Source of the DNA: Hemicentrotus pulcherrimus
Taxonomy: Eukaryota > Echinodermata > Echinoidea > Camarodonta > Strongylocentrotidae
Reading direction: 5' to 3'
Length of the DNA stretch: 64,000 bases
NCBI GenBank assembly: GCA_003118195.1
Contig: BEXV01000578.1
Location: forward strand, 46,913 to 110,912
Position 1 is the stretch's first letter; the number at the start of each line of letters is the position of its first letter. Positions 1-13,600 of this stretch are shown here, in pieces. The translations under genes were made by a program, and so were the position numbers. Under the pieces are notes generated by a model that worked only from the letters and a program-made list of their open reading frames with translations, was not told the origin of the DNA and searched no databases.

Positions 1-1616
1 ATAAAATTTGTATTACACATGATAAAGCTTTCTAAAATATATAAGATCCAAAAATTGTTCTTCAAAAGATGTGATACGAATTATTACTTTAGGAAGGAAA
101 AAAAAAAAGCAAATGAGAAGAGATTTGTTCATACACATTATTGAACAAGAGTCCTCAAATTGGTATGATTAAGGGCAAAATTATTTGGAAATGAGGAAAC
201 AAAGCAGTCTTAAAAATAGAACAAACATGGATGTTGTTGAGGAGTGAAATCTGTCACACATTTTAATTTAATCAATAAGAAAAGGGAAAGGGTGGAAACT
301 GCATGAAAAGATACCATCTTATATGAGTGAGGTCAGGCAAAAAAAAAAAAGAAGATAAGTAGAAACTTCAAGTGAAGGCCCGAATCAATATAATGTTGGG
401 TTTGAGCCAATATCTTTTAAGTGGTTCTTTATCAGAATTGTAGTTTCCTTTCTGAGTTAAGGGAGGGAAGGTCTTTTATTCATGAGTAATTAATTCACGT
501 CAGTTTTGGTTTTGGGAAGGTGTACTTTGCTGAAGTGAATGCCAACTTTGAAAGAGCTGCATGATGAATGAATACATACTTGAAACAACCCACATGTACT
601 TGAGAATGAGTTTAGAATAATGAATAAGGACACTTTCTACTTATATGTACTGTTACGTTCTCACTAAGATATAAAGAGAAGATTGTTATTGTGAAATTGT
701 AAACACTGAAAGGAAATTATACACTGGAGAAGGCAAATGAACATTGAATTGAGCAAAAAGTAGATCAAGATTTGGGCAATTACCAGTATGCCTGTTCATG
801 AAGTTAATGTTATTTATCATTATTACTCATACAGCATTTCTGTTTATGTTTACAAATTGTATATTACTGTTTAAACTTAATCATATTTCATCAAAATATA
901 TTGCATGAGAAGAAGTATGTGCCATCTTGTTCTGACTTCCCCTGTCATATATTAACCATGTTGATTGGTCAGTTGATAAACAGCTGTTGTCTATTCTATT
1001 TCTGAATAGATGATCTTGAGTCAAGGTATGAACAGCAGTCCTTAAGGATCTTTTAATTGATTTCATCCCCTCTCTTTTCTCAAAGATAAAAATAAGCATC
1101 CTTATACACTTTTACGCAAAAGCCAGTGTGCAAATTTGACCACTTTTCATTAAGTGTATCATATCACATGAAAAGTAAGTCAGGATTATATTTTTAATGA
1201 CAAGCATTTCTGCAGATGTCAAAGATTTTCTTATCCATGAGGACCCATATTCATAAAATGCTGCTGGCTAGTTGTTAACTAGTATAGAAGGCTACACACG
1301 TAATGTTTTGATGCTTGACAACTTGGCCTTGGAAATTTGGCTCTTTAGCACTAGATATTAACCAATATTTCAATAAAATACTCAATTAAATGCAAATGAC
1401 TCAAGATCCAAAAATTCCCCCGTTTTAGAAATCAAATTCAGTTAAGTTGAGATGTCTATGAGAAATATGAGACACATTGTTCTAAAGCTGACATTGCGTG
1501 TCTCACTAAGATGGAACAAAATAAATGGGTATCATAAAAGCATTATAACAATATCAACAAGTTATTGATTACTTTCTATAACTTTACTTGTCTTTATCTG
1601 TTTGCTTTTCTTCCAG
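1..1616. other. Intron of the RhoGEF gene (upstream side), no feature seen
   Basis: AT-rich and non-coding. The earlier DH exons expected for the family are not found here, so this is taken as intron reaching back beyond the window. Confidence 0.6.
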
Positions 1617-1686
1617 GGAACTACTAGCAGATCTTGAGGAGTGTGATGAAGATCCAGTCAAGGTGGCTGATTGTTTCCTAGAAGTG
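1617..1686 (+). CDS. PLEKHG: RhoGEF exon 1 of window (DH domain)
   Basis: Acceptor ttcttccag precedes the exon and donor gtgagt follows it. The first base completes a codon begun upstream; the next 23 codons begin ELLADLEECDEDPVKVADCF. This matches the part of the PLEKHG DH domain where the family reads like 'ELLxDLExC..DPVxVAxCF'. The exon ends in phase 0, which fits the next exon. Too short for a simple ORF scan. Confidence 0.85.
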
Positions 1687-4600
1687 GTGAGTGATCTCAA
1701 AGACTACTCATTTGCACTCACTAATGATTGAGTGCAACTTTGTCATTATTAACCAGTCAGAATTCAGCTCTCAACAAGTCACAACTGAAACATCAATCCT
1801 GATTGGTTAATTAGTTTTGGATTAATGGTGGATGGTTTTGTGAGTGACAGCTCCTTGTGATTCATGGTACCGGTATCTCTGTGTGCCATGATCGGCATCA
1901 GAACCTTGTTCCAATGGCTAAACTGTGTACCACTTGTGAGAATACATCATTGAAAAACTACGTTATTCAGTTATTTTAAAGAATCTTCATCAGTTCTCTT
2001 AACGACATCTGCCATATTTCATCAAATTCTGGATATTTATAATAAATAGATAAATGAATAAAGTTATGGCTGACACACCCTTGGCCAGCCTCTGGTATAT
2101 ACATGTAGGACTATTATGGGTTTTGGGGAGTGTCTAGAAACCTCTCATAAACTTGATATCTGACAGGAAGGACCTTCCCCCACTCCCCCACTGGCAAAGG
2201 ATCACTTCTTCGAATTCAAACTTTCACTTTCACTAAATATAAATGCTTTTGTTTTGTCAATGTGGCAATATTGCTTTGTTAAGGACACTTTGCTGCTAGC
2301 TATGCAGTTGTTTCTTATTCTGTAAATTCTATTTATAGGCTTATATTAATAGTACAAATATATTTGAAAATTGATTAAACAAATCAAACAAAACAACCCT
2401 GATAATGGGAAGTACATTTATATCATCCATATGAACACCTTTAGCAAGTGGACAGGTTTTTGAATGAAAGTGCTCAAAAGTATCTATTGACTCATGGCCA
2501 TCTGTCTGGCTACAAGTTATTAAACAGCATGAAATAACAAAATGTTTGATTTGTATTATTTGTAGTCGGTTCAAGGTAGTGCATTGGACAAGATCAAAGT
2601 TTTGGAAAAACACATTTTTTTATTCTGGTGTCCTTTGAATGATGGGTACCTTTTGGTTTGTTTATGACCTTATCAATTTGTTTCAAGATCAAAGTTGTAA
2701 AAATCAAAAATCACCCTCTGATGGAAATGAATTCATGTGACTGCAAGATTACTCATTGAATTGCACAGAAGCGCTTTTCAGGAAATCGTAGATTAACTCT
2801 ATGACTTATCCATCAATTTTTCTCCTCCACAGAATGCACTTTCACTAGACTGTATTGGGAGTTGTAAGAAAGAGAATAGTATATTAGCTTATCGTATCAT
2901 TCAGCACTTGTCGCCTGCAGTAATATTTGTCCCCTCGGTCTGTTGGATTGAGTAGGCTGGCCGACCTAACCTGCCCAAGTGTGGCATGATGAGTGGACTT
3001 GACAGTGATGGGCTTATAATGCCTCCCAGCTGGTCATTTGCTCATATCCATAACTCTCATATCTTTTATATGATATCATTAGGGTCAAGAATGGGAGTGG
3101 CTGGAAGGAATGGATGCACTTTGTCTTGGGGGTCAAAGGTCCTTGTTTTTGTACCGCAGGCTGCCGTTGTGAAACAAAGAACAGAGTGCTATATTATGAC
3201 AAGAAAGAATTTGTCTATTCCCTGAAGAAATGTTGAGGACTGATGAAATATGAAATAGTGAAAATGTAAAAGGGAAATTTGATACGAAAAGGAACACAAT
3301 AACATTTAGTGTGTCTATTGAAAGATGTGGTAGCAAATATTTTCATATTTTTCTAAGTGTCAAACAGTCTTATGTGAAATATGTGTATAAAGTACAGGTA
3401 AAAATCAAGAGAGGTGGCAATTTGGTAGGATTGGAAACGATATGGGTCCTTGATTCCAAGCAAAAATGCAGAAGAAAAAACAAGGTCATCACATACTTTG
3501 TGCTTTTAAAGGATTACGTTATAAGCAAAATTGAGATGACCCCAGTATTGATGGTTTATGAAATGCTGATGTGAAAGAAAAACTGAAAATATCATTTTTG
3601 TTTATCCTGAAGTAGTGAATGACTAACAGTCATCTCTGTATGATACAAGGTGAGAGGAGCTATTAAAAGTTCAAAGGTAGTGAATACCGCTCTATTGTGA
3701 CCAGAGATCCTTTGCCAGGAAGATGATTATATTCCACCTTGAGGCTACTAGGTCTAGGTTGAGGATTATAAACCTGAGCTCCTCTTGACCTGTTTGTTGT
3801 TGGAGGTGTCAGATATATGTATGATAGACATCAGTGTGATACAGATCTTGATCAACTCAATTTCCTCATGATTTTTTTTCTGTGCAAACCACAAAGACTG
3901 GAGCTGAAGAGTGAGAAAATAAAGCCTAGGGATGTGTTTGCTCCATCTTACAAACCTCTTCTTTCTCTGTGCTGTATACCCCCTTCCCTATCCCCTGACC
4001 CCCTTGATGTGCAACATTTCACCCCTTCTCAGTAGTATTCTCCCCTATCCCATTTTTTTTTTGGAAGATGGGTGATTGACCCCTCCCCCCCAAAAAAAAA
4101 AGTATCTTGCCATCCATTTAAAACAAAATGACACTATCTGAAAGGTGTAGCAGAGGCAAGCCATGATAAACAAATCCGTCTGTTTGTAAAGCTGAGATGG
4201 AAGAGATGGCCTACAATGTACTTTATTGTCATGTCTTGTCCCTTTCATGTATTACCGGTATGTGGGTAGGTCTACATGTATGTATCTCCCTTTCTTTATC
4301 AGTGGAGCCCTGTTTATACCATGTCTTTAAATTTGATATCTATTATAACATTACACACAAAAAGTAAAATAGGATTTGTCCTTGTCTTACCCCTTTTGCT
4401 GGTGTGTTAGCTTGTTCTCCCATACTTCATTCATGGATATTTTCCATTCCATCATACATCCATGATCTGATACACCACTCCTACCTCCTCCATGTCATAC
4501 CACAATGTCAGTACTGAGAGGTTTCAATTAGCACCCTCATCTCAGAATGATTAATACTAATTTGGTTCCCATTAATTAGATTGCAGCACTCAAACATTGA

Positions 4601-7600
4601 ACACCAGTAGACGCCTCTGCCTGACTGAATGAGTAGTTGGTCCTTACTGAACTTGACATGTCTATATGCTAGGTATTTAATCCGGGTTTGTAACATGCAC
4701 TGACTGATTTGTGGTTGGTTTTGGGGGAGACCAATGGTAGGATAAAATACCTACCGGTAATCAAATCTAATATGTCCTGGGAACTTTGACAGAATTGCCT
4801 CTGTCTGTGTTTCAGAGTCAATTGTGAGCTACAATGTAAAGCAAATAATTATCTAGAAATTACGTTCTTCAGACAGTATTAATTTAATTATCTTCTGAGT
4901 TAGAGAAAGAAATATGTAAGTTTGTGAACATTCCATACAGTGTACTATATTGTGCAATATACATGCCATTGTCGTTGTTGTTGTTATTACTGCTACTGCT
5001 ACCGCTACTACCACTACCACTACCACTACCACTACCACTACTACTTCTTTTTCTTCTTCTTCTTCTTCTTCTTCTTTTTGTATATTGATTTGATTGTATT
5101 TGTTGTCATGTTACAGGAGGATGATTTCTGCATTTATACCAAATACTGCACCAACTACCCCAAGGCAGTGGACGTACTGACCGAGTGTATGCAGGATCCC
5201 TTCATATCGGACTTCTTTAGAGAGCAACAGGCTCAACTCAATCATGGTCTTGCTCTAGGTGCCTACCTACTCAAACCTGTACAGAGGATACTCAAATACC
5301 ATCTCCTCTTTCAGGTAAGTAACTGGAGAACAAGACAGTTTCATTTTACTGACCTTCCCTTTGCTCAAAATGACATTGACTTTGAAATTCATGTTAGAGG
5401 GTGGAGAAGAAAAATTCAAATCAAACAACAAAAAATAGACACTTTTTGCATTATGGTTGACATGAGTGAAATTAAAGATACTTCATCTGAGGAGAATGAT
5501 TTTGTGGGTACTTGGGTAAATGAGCGTAAAGTTAGACTTAATCAATTACTAGTCATTCTGGGAATAATTTAAAGATGTACTTAACAATCATATATATTAG
5601 AAGTCACTTCCCAGTATGATTTAACTTTATGATAAAGAAAATCTTTAGTATTGATAGGTTTCCATGGTATTTGATTCATCGATAGACAGAATACTTGTTG
5701 GCGATTTAGAGCTATATATCGTCAAACATGCATTCCTGGCAAAATGTTATCCCAGCTCTCAGTAATCATTCATCAAATACTCCCTCGATTCATTCAGATT
5801 GTAAGAAAAGTTGATGTGTCGGAATCTGACATCATTCTTCAAATTGGCACAAGAACCAAGGATCCAGGGTGGGTGTTTTTTGGCAGAGTTAGCTAGAGGG
5901 TAAAGATTAGATAATGATGATTAATGATTCCATCATCCCTGTTGTGTGTGTCACTGTTTGTGAGAATTTTCAATAACAACATACCTGGATCCATTTTATA
6001 GGAGTTGGTTTGTGGATCAGGGGGACATGAAAGGAAATTTCAAGGTGACAATTTTTCCTCTTTTCCAAGCATTGTAGATGAGTTATCAAAAAACACATGA
6101 TGATGAATATAACCATGATAGAATTAATGTTTTCCTTTGACGTAGATGAAATGAAGTGTCATGGTTCATAGGACCCCAGACCATTGGAAAGTCAGTTCAC
6201 AGAAAAAAATGCTGTGATTATTTATTCCTTTGAAAGCTCTGAAAGGATCAAGGGATTATGGATTATGTCATGATTTTATTGATTCATGCTTTGTAAGTCA
6301 TCTATTTGGAGTCTGCATCATTATTTATAACGAGATAATAACAATATATAGTATATCTTGAATAAAAGATATAAAATAATGATTAATAATGATATTTTTT
6401 CAACACTTACCTATCATTGTGTAAATTAGCTACATAGGGTTGCGTAAGTCCAGTTATACATTCCTGGCTTAAAGCTCCTGTGACTTTCCTCACTCTACAC
6501 ATTCTATTCTTAGAATCCTATATGAGGTACTTGTTTGCACCCATGAGAGCACCCCCTCCTCCGTCATTCTACAGTCATTCTACCGATCCATTGTTCTCAA
6601 GTTTCCTCCATCCCTCCTCATACCTGCATCATGCTAGTAAAGGCCAAAGATCTTGTCAGAGTTTCCCCTTCTAAATCTCTCCTCAGCTCTCCATCTCTTC
6701 CCCATCCTTTAACTCGATCAATAAGGGGAAGTGGCAAATCCCCCCTCCAAAAATCAATCTAGATATACAGCCCTCATCTCCATCAATACTCAGATATAGT
6801 TGAATCACAGTTGAAAAATATTGTATAATGTAATTCCATATATCATAATACCAAAGTGAGAAAGATCTCATATCACAGGTTGTGTTTAATCTTTCTTTCC
6901 AAAATGTCTTTGAGTTTAGTTCAAAAAATATCTAATATTTCCATTATTTATTCAATTTGATTCATTGAAATTTTACTGACCTGGCAAATTCAATTTTTAA
7001 AAAAAAAATCAACATGAATATTGCTCTCCTTGCAAAGGAATCTGTGTACCTGGGTTTGTTTCCATCTCTTTTCTCTGAATAATTCTGGTACAATGTTAAA
7101 ATGTTTGCTCTCACTACAGAGCTAGCCTTTCCTCTTTGGGTAGTCAGATTTGTTCTCAGAATTTTATAAAAATAACCTTTACTTTTCTTCCTCTGTGCTA
7201 ACAACTAACCAGAGGTGAAACACCTTTGCAAACTCAAGTTGCTCTTTATCTTGGCTTACAGCCATTTGTGCCCCAGTTTGGTCTGATTCTATTCTTTAGA
7301 CCTGTTTTTGGTGAAAAATGATTTGATGTTTTTTTTTTAATACAAAACTTGGTGCCAAAAACAGTGCATAGGGGGTGTATTTTCAGGAAATTTATAGGAT
7401 CTATCGGAAATTAAAAAAAAAAAAATAATTAAAATGAAATGAATGTAAAGCAGTATTATACAATGTATCTACAACATGCTCAATCTGGAAAGGATAAGAT
7501 TAATTATTCAAGACTATTTTTCTTTATTATATCATATTGTGTTATGGTTTGACAAAAATATCAGAGAAAATTGAATAAGTGTATGTCAGAACAATGAAAT

Positions 7601-10600
7601 TGAGCCCCAACTGGAGCTGTCCAATCCTAGCTGCACATCTTATCAACTAATAGTCAACATGGCAAAGAAAACAAGTAAACTAAAATGGCTATACATTGGC
7701 TGAATGTAGTTTATGAAAGATCTCTGTGGACTCTTGTCTTTCAACCATCGATCAAGCTCTGGTTTTATTTTAGATTCGTCCTTGTGGCAATCAGAGATAA
7801 GGGAGAAGAAAGGAAAGGAAAGGAAAAACATTCATAGACAACTGCAAAGTGATATACAGTTTCATGTTATTTTGCCATAGGGGTAGTGGGAGTCATCAGG
7901 AGAGATGAGGAAAGAGAAATTAAGAGATGGAGAGAGAGAAAGAAAATGATCTTTAAAGGGTTGCTGAAAAAAAAAANNNNNNNNNNNNNNNNNNNNNNNN
8001 NNNNNNNNNNNNNNNNNNNNNNNNNNNNNNNNNNNNNNNNNNNNNNNNNNNNNNNNNNNNNNNNNNNNNNNNNNNNNNNNNNNNNNNNNNNNNNNNNNNN
8101 NNNNNNNNNNNNNNNNNNNNNNNNNNNNNNNNNNNNNNNNNNNNNNNNNNNNNNNNNNNNNNNNNNNNNNNNNNNNNNNNNNNNNNNNNNNNNNNNNNNN
8201 NNNNNNNNNNNNNNNNNNNNNNNNNNNNNNNNNNNNNNNNNNNNNNNNNNNNNNNNNNNNNNNNNNNNNNNNNNNNNNNNNNNNNNNNNNNNNNNNNNNN
8301 NNNNNNNNNNNNNNNNNNNNNNNNNNNNNNNNNNNNNNNNNNNNNNNNNNNNNNNNNNNNNNNNNNNNNNNNNNNNNNNNNNNNNNNNNNNNNNNNNNNN
8401 NNNNNNNNNNNNNNNNNNNNNNNNNNNNNNNNNNNNNNNNNNNNNNNNNNNNNNNNNNNNNNNNNNNNNNNNNNNNNNNNNNNNNNNNNNNNNNNNNNNN
8501 NNNNNNNNNNNNNNNNNNNNNNNNNNNNNNNNNNNNNNNNNNNNNNNNNNNNNNNNNNNNNNNNNNNNNNNNNNNNNNNNNNNNNNNNNNNNNNAATAAT
8601 GCAATGGAGTTTAACAAACACGAATTACAAAGGTCCAGATAGAAAGAAGAATATGAATTATTAAACCAGAATAATGGAGTGTAACTTGGAGACTAGGCAT
8701 AAAGATATATTTTTTTTTTACGTTTACATATTTTCCTGATCAATTTATTCCTCAGATGTTGAAGTGGCATATGAGATTTATTTTAAGTCATTTCAGAACA
8801 AGTCTCCTCTTCATCATAAAAATGTTGCATGTCATTAACACGAAGAGGATCCATAGACCTGTTTATATTTTAGACTAGGGCATCGTTTTACAAAGCGGTT
8901 ATAATCATAAGTATAAGTTTGTGAACATCCCATTGAAACATGTGTAAATTCAAATCGCATTACAATGTTGGTGAACTTGTAACTATGATGGTTTTGTGAA
9001 ACAGTGCCCTGTTAATATTCCTGACATGTGTATGATACAACAGTAGAAATCAATTCAACCAAGCCCTTCCTAACCCAACAACTTTGTAAGTTGGTTTATT
9101 GCCTCATTTATATGCTCTGTGACATTAATCTTTGTTTTCACATTTCATTTACATGTTCCGAATATTTGCATTTCTACACATGTGTACATTTCCTTTTTTT
9201 TCCCTTTGCTTCTAATTCATCTTTCGAGTTAGATTTGGGTACCGGTACATGTATATCATTCATCAAATAATGCTTGTTTTTCTCTCTGTTGATCTGTTTC
9301 TTTTTGTCTGGGCAGGATATGATGAAGCATTACAAGGAAGAACAGGGGCGGGATGTGATCGCCAGGGCACTCAAGTCAATGACTAACGTGGCATGGCACA
9401 TCAATGATATGAAGAGAAAACATGAGGCATCTGTCCATGTTCAAGAGATACAGAGTCAGCTACATGGATGGCAGGTAGGTCAGAGACGGTGAAAACATAA
9501 ACATGAGCTGAAGGCACTTTGCCTCAGAAATGTGCCTTTGAAAACTGTTCATGTTCATTGGTTGTGAATGAGTGCTCCGAATTTAATTTTCTTTAACCTT
9601 AGATTTTTTGTTTGTTTGGGGGTTGCAGAGATAAATTTTGGAAGTCCATGTACTCTGGTTTTTGCACTTTTTTTTTATAGATCCAAATGTTTAGAATACC
9701 ACTTTGAACTATTGAGAAATAACTTAGTCTGACTAACAACTTTAAACAATTTTAGATCAGAAAAATTTACATATTGTCAAGCTTATTAAGCACTAAAAAA
9801 AGAATAAGGAGGTGATTCATTTTAGATGAAACACCTGTTTTTATGAACTGGGAAGGAAGGTGTCTGCACAGTGATGTGTAAAATGAAGAATCACCAGAAT
9901 TCCCCATTGCAGACGTGACGCATGAGCCACGTACGATAGCGGTTTCAATGGAAACAGATGAGTTTCATGGCGACTGTGGGACTAGTTACTTGTCATGTGT
10001 CCCCTTCCTCTGGTACATTGCTAACACGTCCAAGACCTGGCCCCAACATCTGCATCTGTACTTAAAGTAACATCCAATTCGAAATGGGTGTCGGGTTTAT
10101 TAAGTGAAACTTTAGATACCGGTATGTAAAAAGCAAAAACAAGCAATCCCATTTAAAGTGTCCAGAATAAAACAAATCTTCTACTCTTTTCATCCAAAAA
10201 ACAAAAATGTTATGATGTGGCCATGAATTGATGTTTTTTCCTGGCATAACAATACCTTTGGTCAATGGTACGATCATGAGATGTTTCATTTTTTGATAAC
10301 TTGGTTGTACAGGTCACATTGCAATATTTATTGCTCAAAAGATATTTTCAGGCATGGTTTCTCCAGGTATATGCTCTGTTTTTAAGAGAATAACTACAGT
10401 AGAATATCACATACACATGTGTTTCAGCATGACATAATGTATAACATGAGGTTCAAACAAGCAATAACCAAAGAGCCATGGTATTCGGGATTCTAAGATC
10501 ACTCCAATTTTCATGTTCCGGCTAGAGGAGTCCGAAAACCTTAGCTTCCTCACCAATTTCCCTCCCTGATTTCTTCTCATCGTGGTGTCTCTTCCTGCCT

Positions 10601-13600
10601 TGAGTTTGTTGAGACTTTAATCTTTCAATCTAAAGGATGCTTATTGAGAAGATGACAGAGGCAGCTGAACTTTTAGGACCCATCATAGATGCCATAGATG
10701 TCACAGTGTGTCTTAAAGGTTCTACTCTTAGTTTGTTCTATAAATAAATATTCTTGTGTCAGTTTGTGAGAGGATCTTCTTGATTTACAGTCACTTGTTG
10801 TAGGCCGATTCCAGAATTCTGAAAAGTCATTTTTTTTATTCAGAACTGTTTTCTTATTCCCTATTTAGAACTTACTGTTATGTTTTTTAAGAGCTAGAGA
10901 TGCTTTAGCTAGACTCACATTGGATGAACTAATGCCCTTCTAATTCAGAGCAGACAGTATTCACCCATGACCAAGACTTTGTGTCCTTACATGAACCCAA
11001 TCAGTAAACTTGGAATAAAAGCTACTTCTAGAGGGTTGGAATTTGTTAGGTTTTCAAACAACCAGTTCTTTCTTGTAAATATCTCTTCAGTTTGCTTAAA
11101 TATAGAATTCTGTACAGAAAGCTCTTAAAGTAATTCAAAGACTGGAATAGAAATGGAGAAGAAATATGTTCCTAGGGTGACAGGGGTGAAGCAATTTATG
11201 AACCATATCAGCGATAGAGGAAGTGGGTGGAATGTTCTCAAAGACAAGCTCTTCTTCTTGAGTCACGTCTAGATAACGCACGGCTAGAATATTTACGAGA
11301 TGCGATGCAGAGAGCATAGTTGGTTGTCCGGTTTGAAAAACAACACCACCTATCAAGTAGTTGTGAGGTTTGCTTTTGATGAGTGGTTTGGATAGCTGGG
11401 AGACAGGGAGTGGTCTTATCTTCATCTGATACAAGCTTTCCAGGTTAATTGGGACAGGGTCCCCGGAACATTTGTCTCTTGAACATGTTCTGCTGTTCTG
11501 TTTGACATTTGAGAGGAAGTTCAAAAGGGGGTAATGATGAGGAAGAGATGTTTTTCAGTTGGAAAGCCATGATGTTAACCTATATTACATGATTTAATCT
11601 TGCCGATATTCTTTTGAATAAAACGGACATTTCATGTTGCTGCCAGTCTTGATGGTGATACAGATATCTGCTGAAATATGTTGATTGCTATAATTCTAAC
11701 TGCTGGGATTATATGCTTTTTTTGCACTAATTGGAAGAAGAAAAAAATTCATCTTGAATAGCGCATTTGTATCTGTGCTTAAATAAGTAATCTATCTATT
11801 TGGAACTTGACTATAGAGGTTAGAGCCTCCTGTTTATAATCACAAGACTACTAATTATTGTATTTTATGCAGTTCCATGATACAGACTGAAAGGTCTACC
11901 AACCTGTAAACTTCCTGTGATTTTGGCATCAGGAAATTGTTAAAAAAGTTGCTTAATTTGCCCCCTTTCTTGGCCCTCTTGTCTGTCGTATGCATCCCCA
12001 ATGGTGTCGTGTCTCGTCAGTAAGGCATCCGTTATTGTGTCTCCTCCTCTCTGCCTTTCCCCCACTTTTCTCCCCTTATTTATTTTGTTTACCTCTCTCC
12101 CATTTTTGCCCCTCTCCCATGTTTGCCCAATCATGTAACCTTTTTCTTTTTTTTAATTCTTCCTATGTTTTAGATATTTTCTCCCTTCTCTTACAGTCTC
12201 ACATATTTTTCCATCTCCTTTAACTGTTGGTCCCCCTCTCTCTTTCTCCTCTCACTCAAATCTGTCTCTGTCTGTCTATCCCTGACTCTCTCTTCAGCCA
12301 CATCTCTATATACAAGTTCTCCTGCAAATAAGCACAGCTGTCGTCTCTTGCCCCAATGATTATGTTAACCCATCCAGTCATCTCAAAAATTAAAACCGTT
12401 GCCAACTTGCAATGAAATTAAATGACACATTGTATCAGGCAAAGTCTCTGTTTATTCAATTTCTTCATTGGTATCTGAAGGTCATTACAAAGTAAATGAT
12501 ACAGGAATGCTAACTTTCATTTAGAGTTTGCATTTTTGTTTCCTTATTGACTTCTCCCCTCTTTATTGGCCTTGTCAAAACTAACTTTGAACCAGTAATA
12601 TTTTATTATACAACAAAATGTTGATATCTTGTCTTGTCTTGTCTAAGAAGGAATACCGTTGCCTTCTAGTATCATCAAGATGAAATCTTTAACAACATGC
12701 CAATAGTTTGAAGGCCTAGTCTGACTGCTTCATCTCTCTGCTTGGATAAGGATTTGAAGATGGTGTTTTAAGGAACAGCTTCTAATGAGTGTAGGAACTG
12801 AAGTGAGATGAGATCAATTTCCCTCTGCAAACAAGTTCCTTAAAGTGTGTTATCTTGACCTTTGATAGTCATACCTATACTTAAAAGATGAAAGAGTTAT
12901 CTCTTTATAATTAGGTGTACTGACAGATGAAATACATCCTAGAAAGAGTTCTCACTAGCGTATGGCATTACAATAGTGACATTTGATGTAGAGAAGATAC
13001 AAAATTGAATACTTTATAATTAAAGCTGTTTACTATTTTTTTTAAAGAGAGAGATGAAAGGGCGGTTTTATCAATAGACTGAAGGGTTCCTATTGTCAGA
13101 AATTGATAGTATAATAAGATAATGTCAACATTTCTATGATCATCTGAAGCAGAATGAAGAGAAACTAACTGTTGTGCCAAGAAATGGTAATTATAGTGAG
13201 GGCTACAATGAAATAATGTGTCAAACGGTTATCAATTACAAGATGTAGTCTTGAGTATGGACTGTATGAAATGAGATATTTCAGCTTTCCTCTTAGATTA
13301 GAGATATTGAAGAAAATAAAAGAGAAATCATTTTGACATGACCAAAATATGTGTCATTGAGATATAAGAAATAGGAAAAGGAAAGGCTTTCATGAAAAGT
13401 AATGTTCTAGGCCAGGGCTGTAAGAAAATATGTCATGCAAAGCGTGGGTCTTTCCTGTTCCAAAAATCAGAAATATTGTTCTGTTTTATAACTAAAGTCA
13501 TTCAGTGTGGTATGGATTTCAATTGGGTATGAGGGAAGGAAAAGAGAGAAAAAGAGATATAGGTAGGTAGGTAGGTACATTTAGGGAGGTTAAAAAAAAG

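Larger units (their letters stand above)
5315..9315. other. RhoGEF intron with assembly gap
   Basis: Non-coding, 4 kb. Contains a 618-bp N run and a small inverted-repeat element at 8877-9010. Confidence 0.7.

Noticed and set aside
4940..5572. 210-codon frame as one protein
   Set aside because: Its first part is a translated microsatellite (Tyr/His/Phe runs) and its last part is intron; only 5117-5314 is coding.
7303..7365. Inverted words ctgtttttgg / ccaaaaacag
   Set aside because: Only 10 bp, low complexity, no flanking duplication.
7862..8621. Several 220-250-codon frames
   Set aside because: They consist almost wholly of N.
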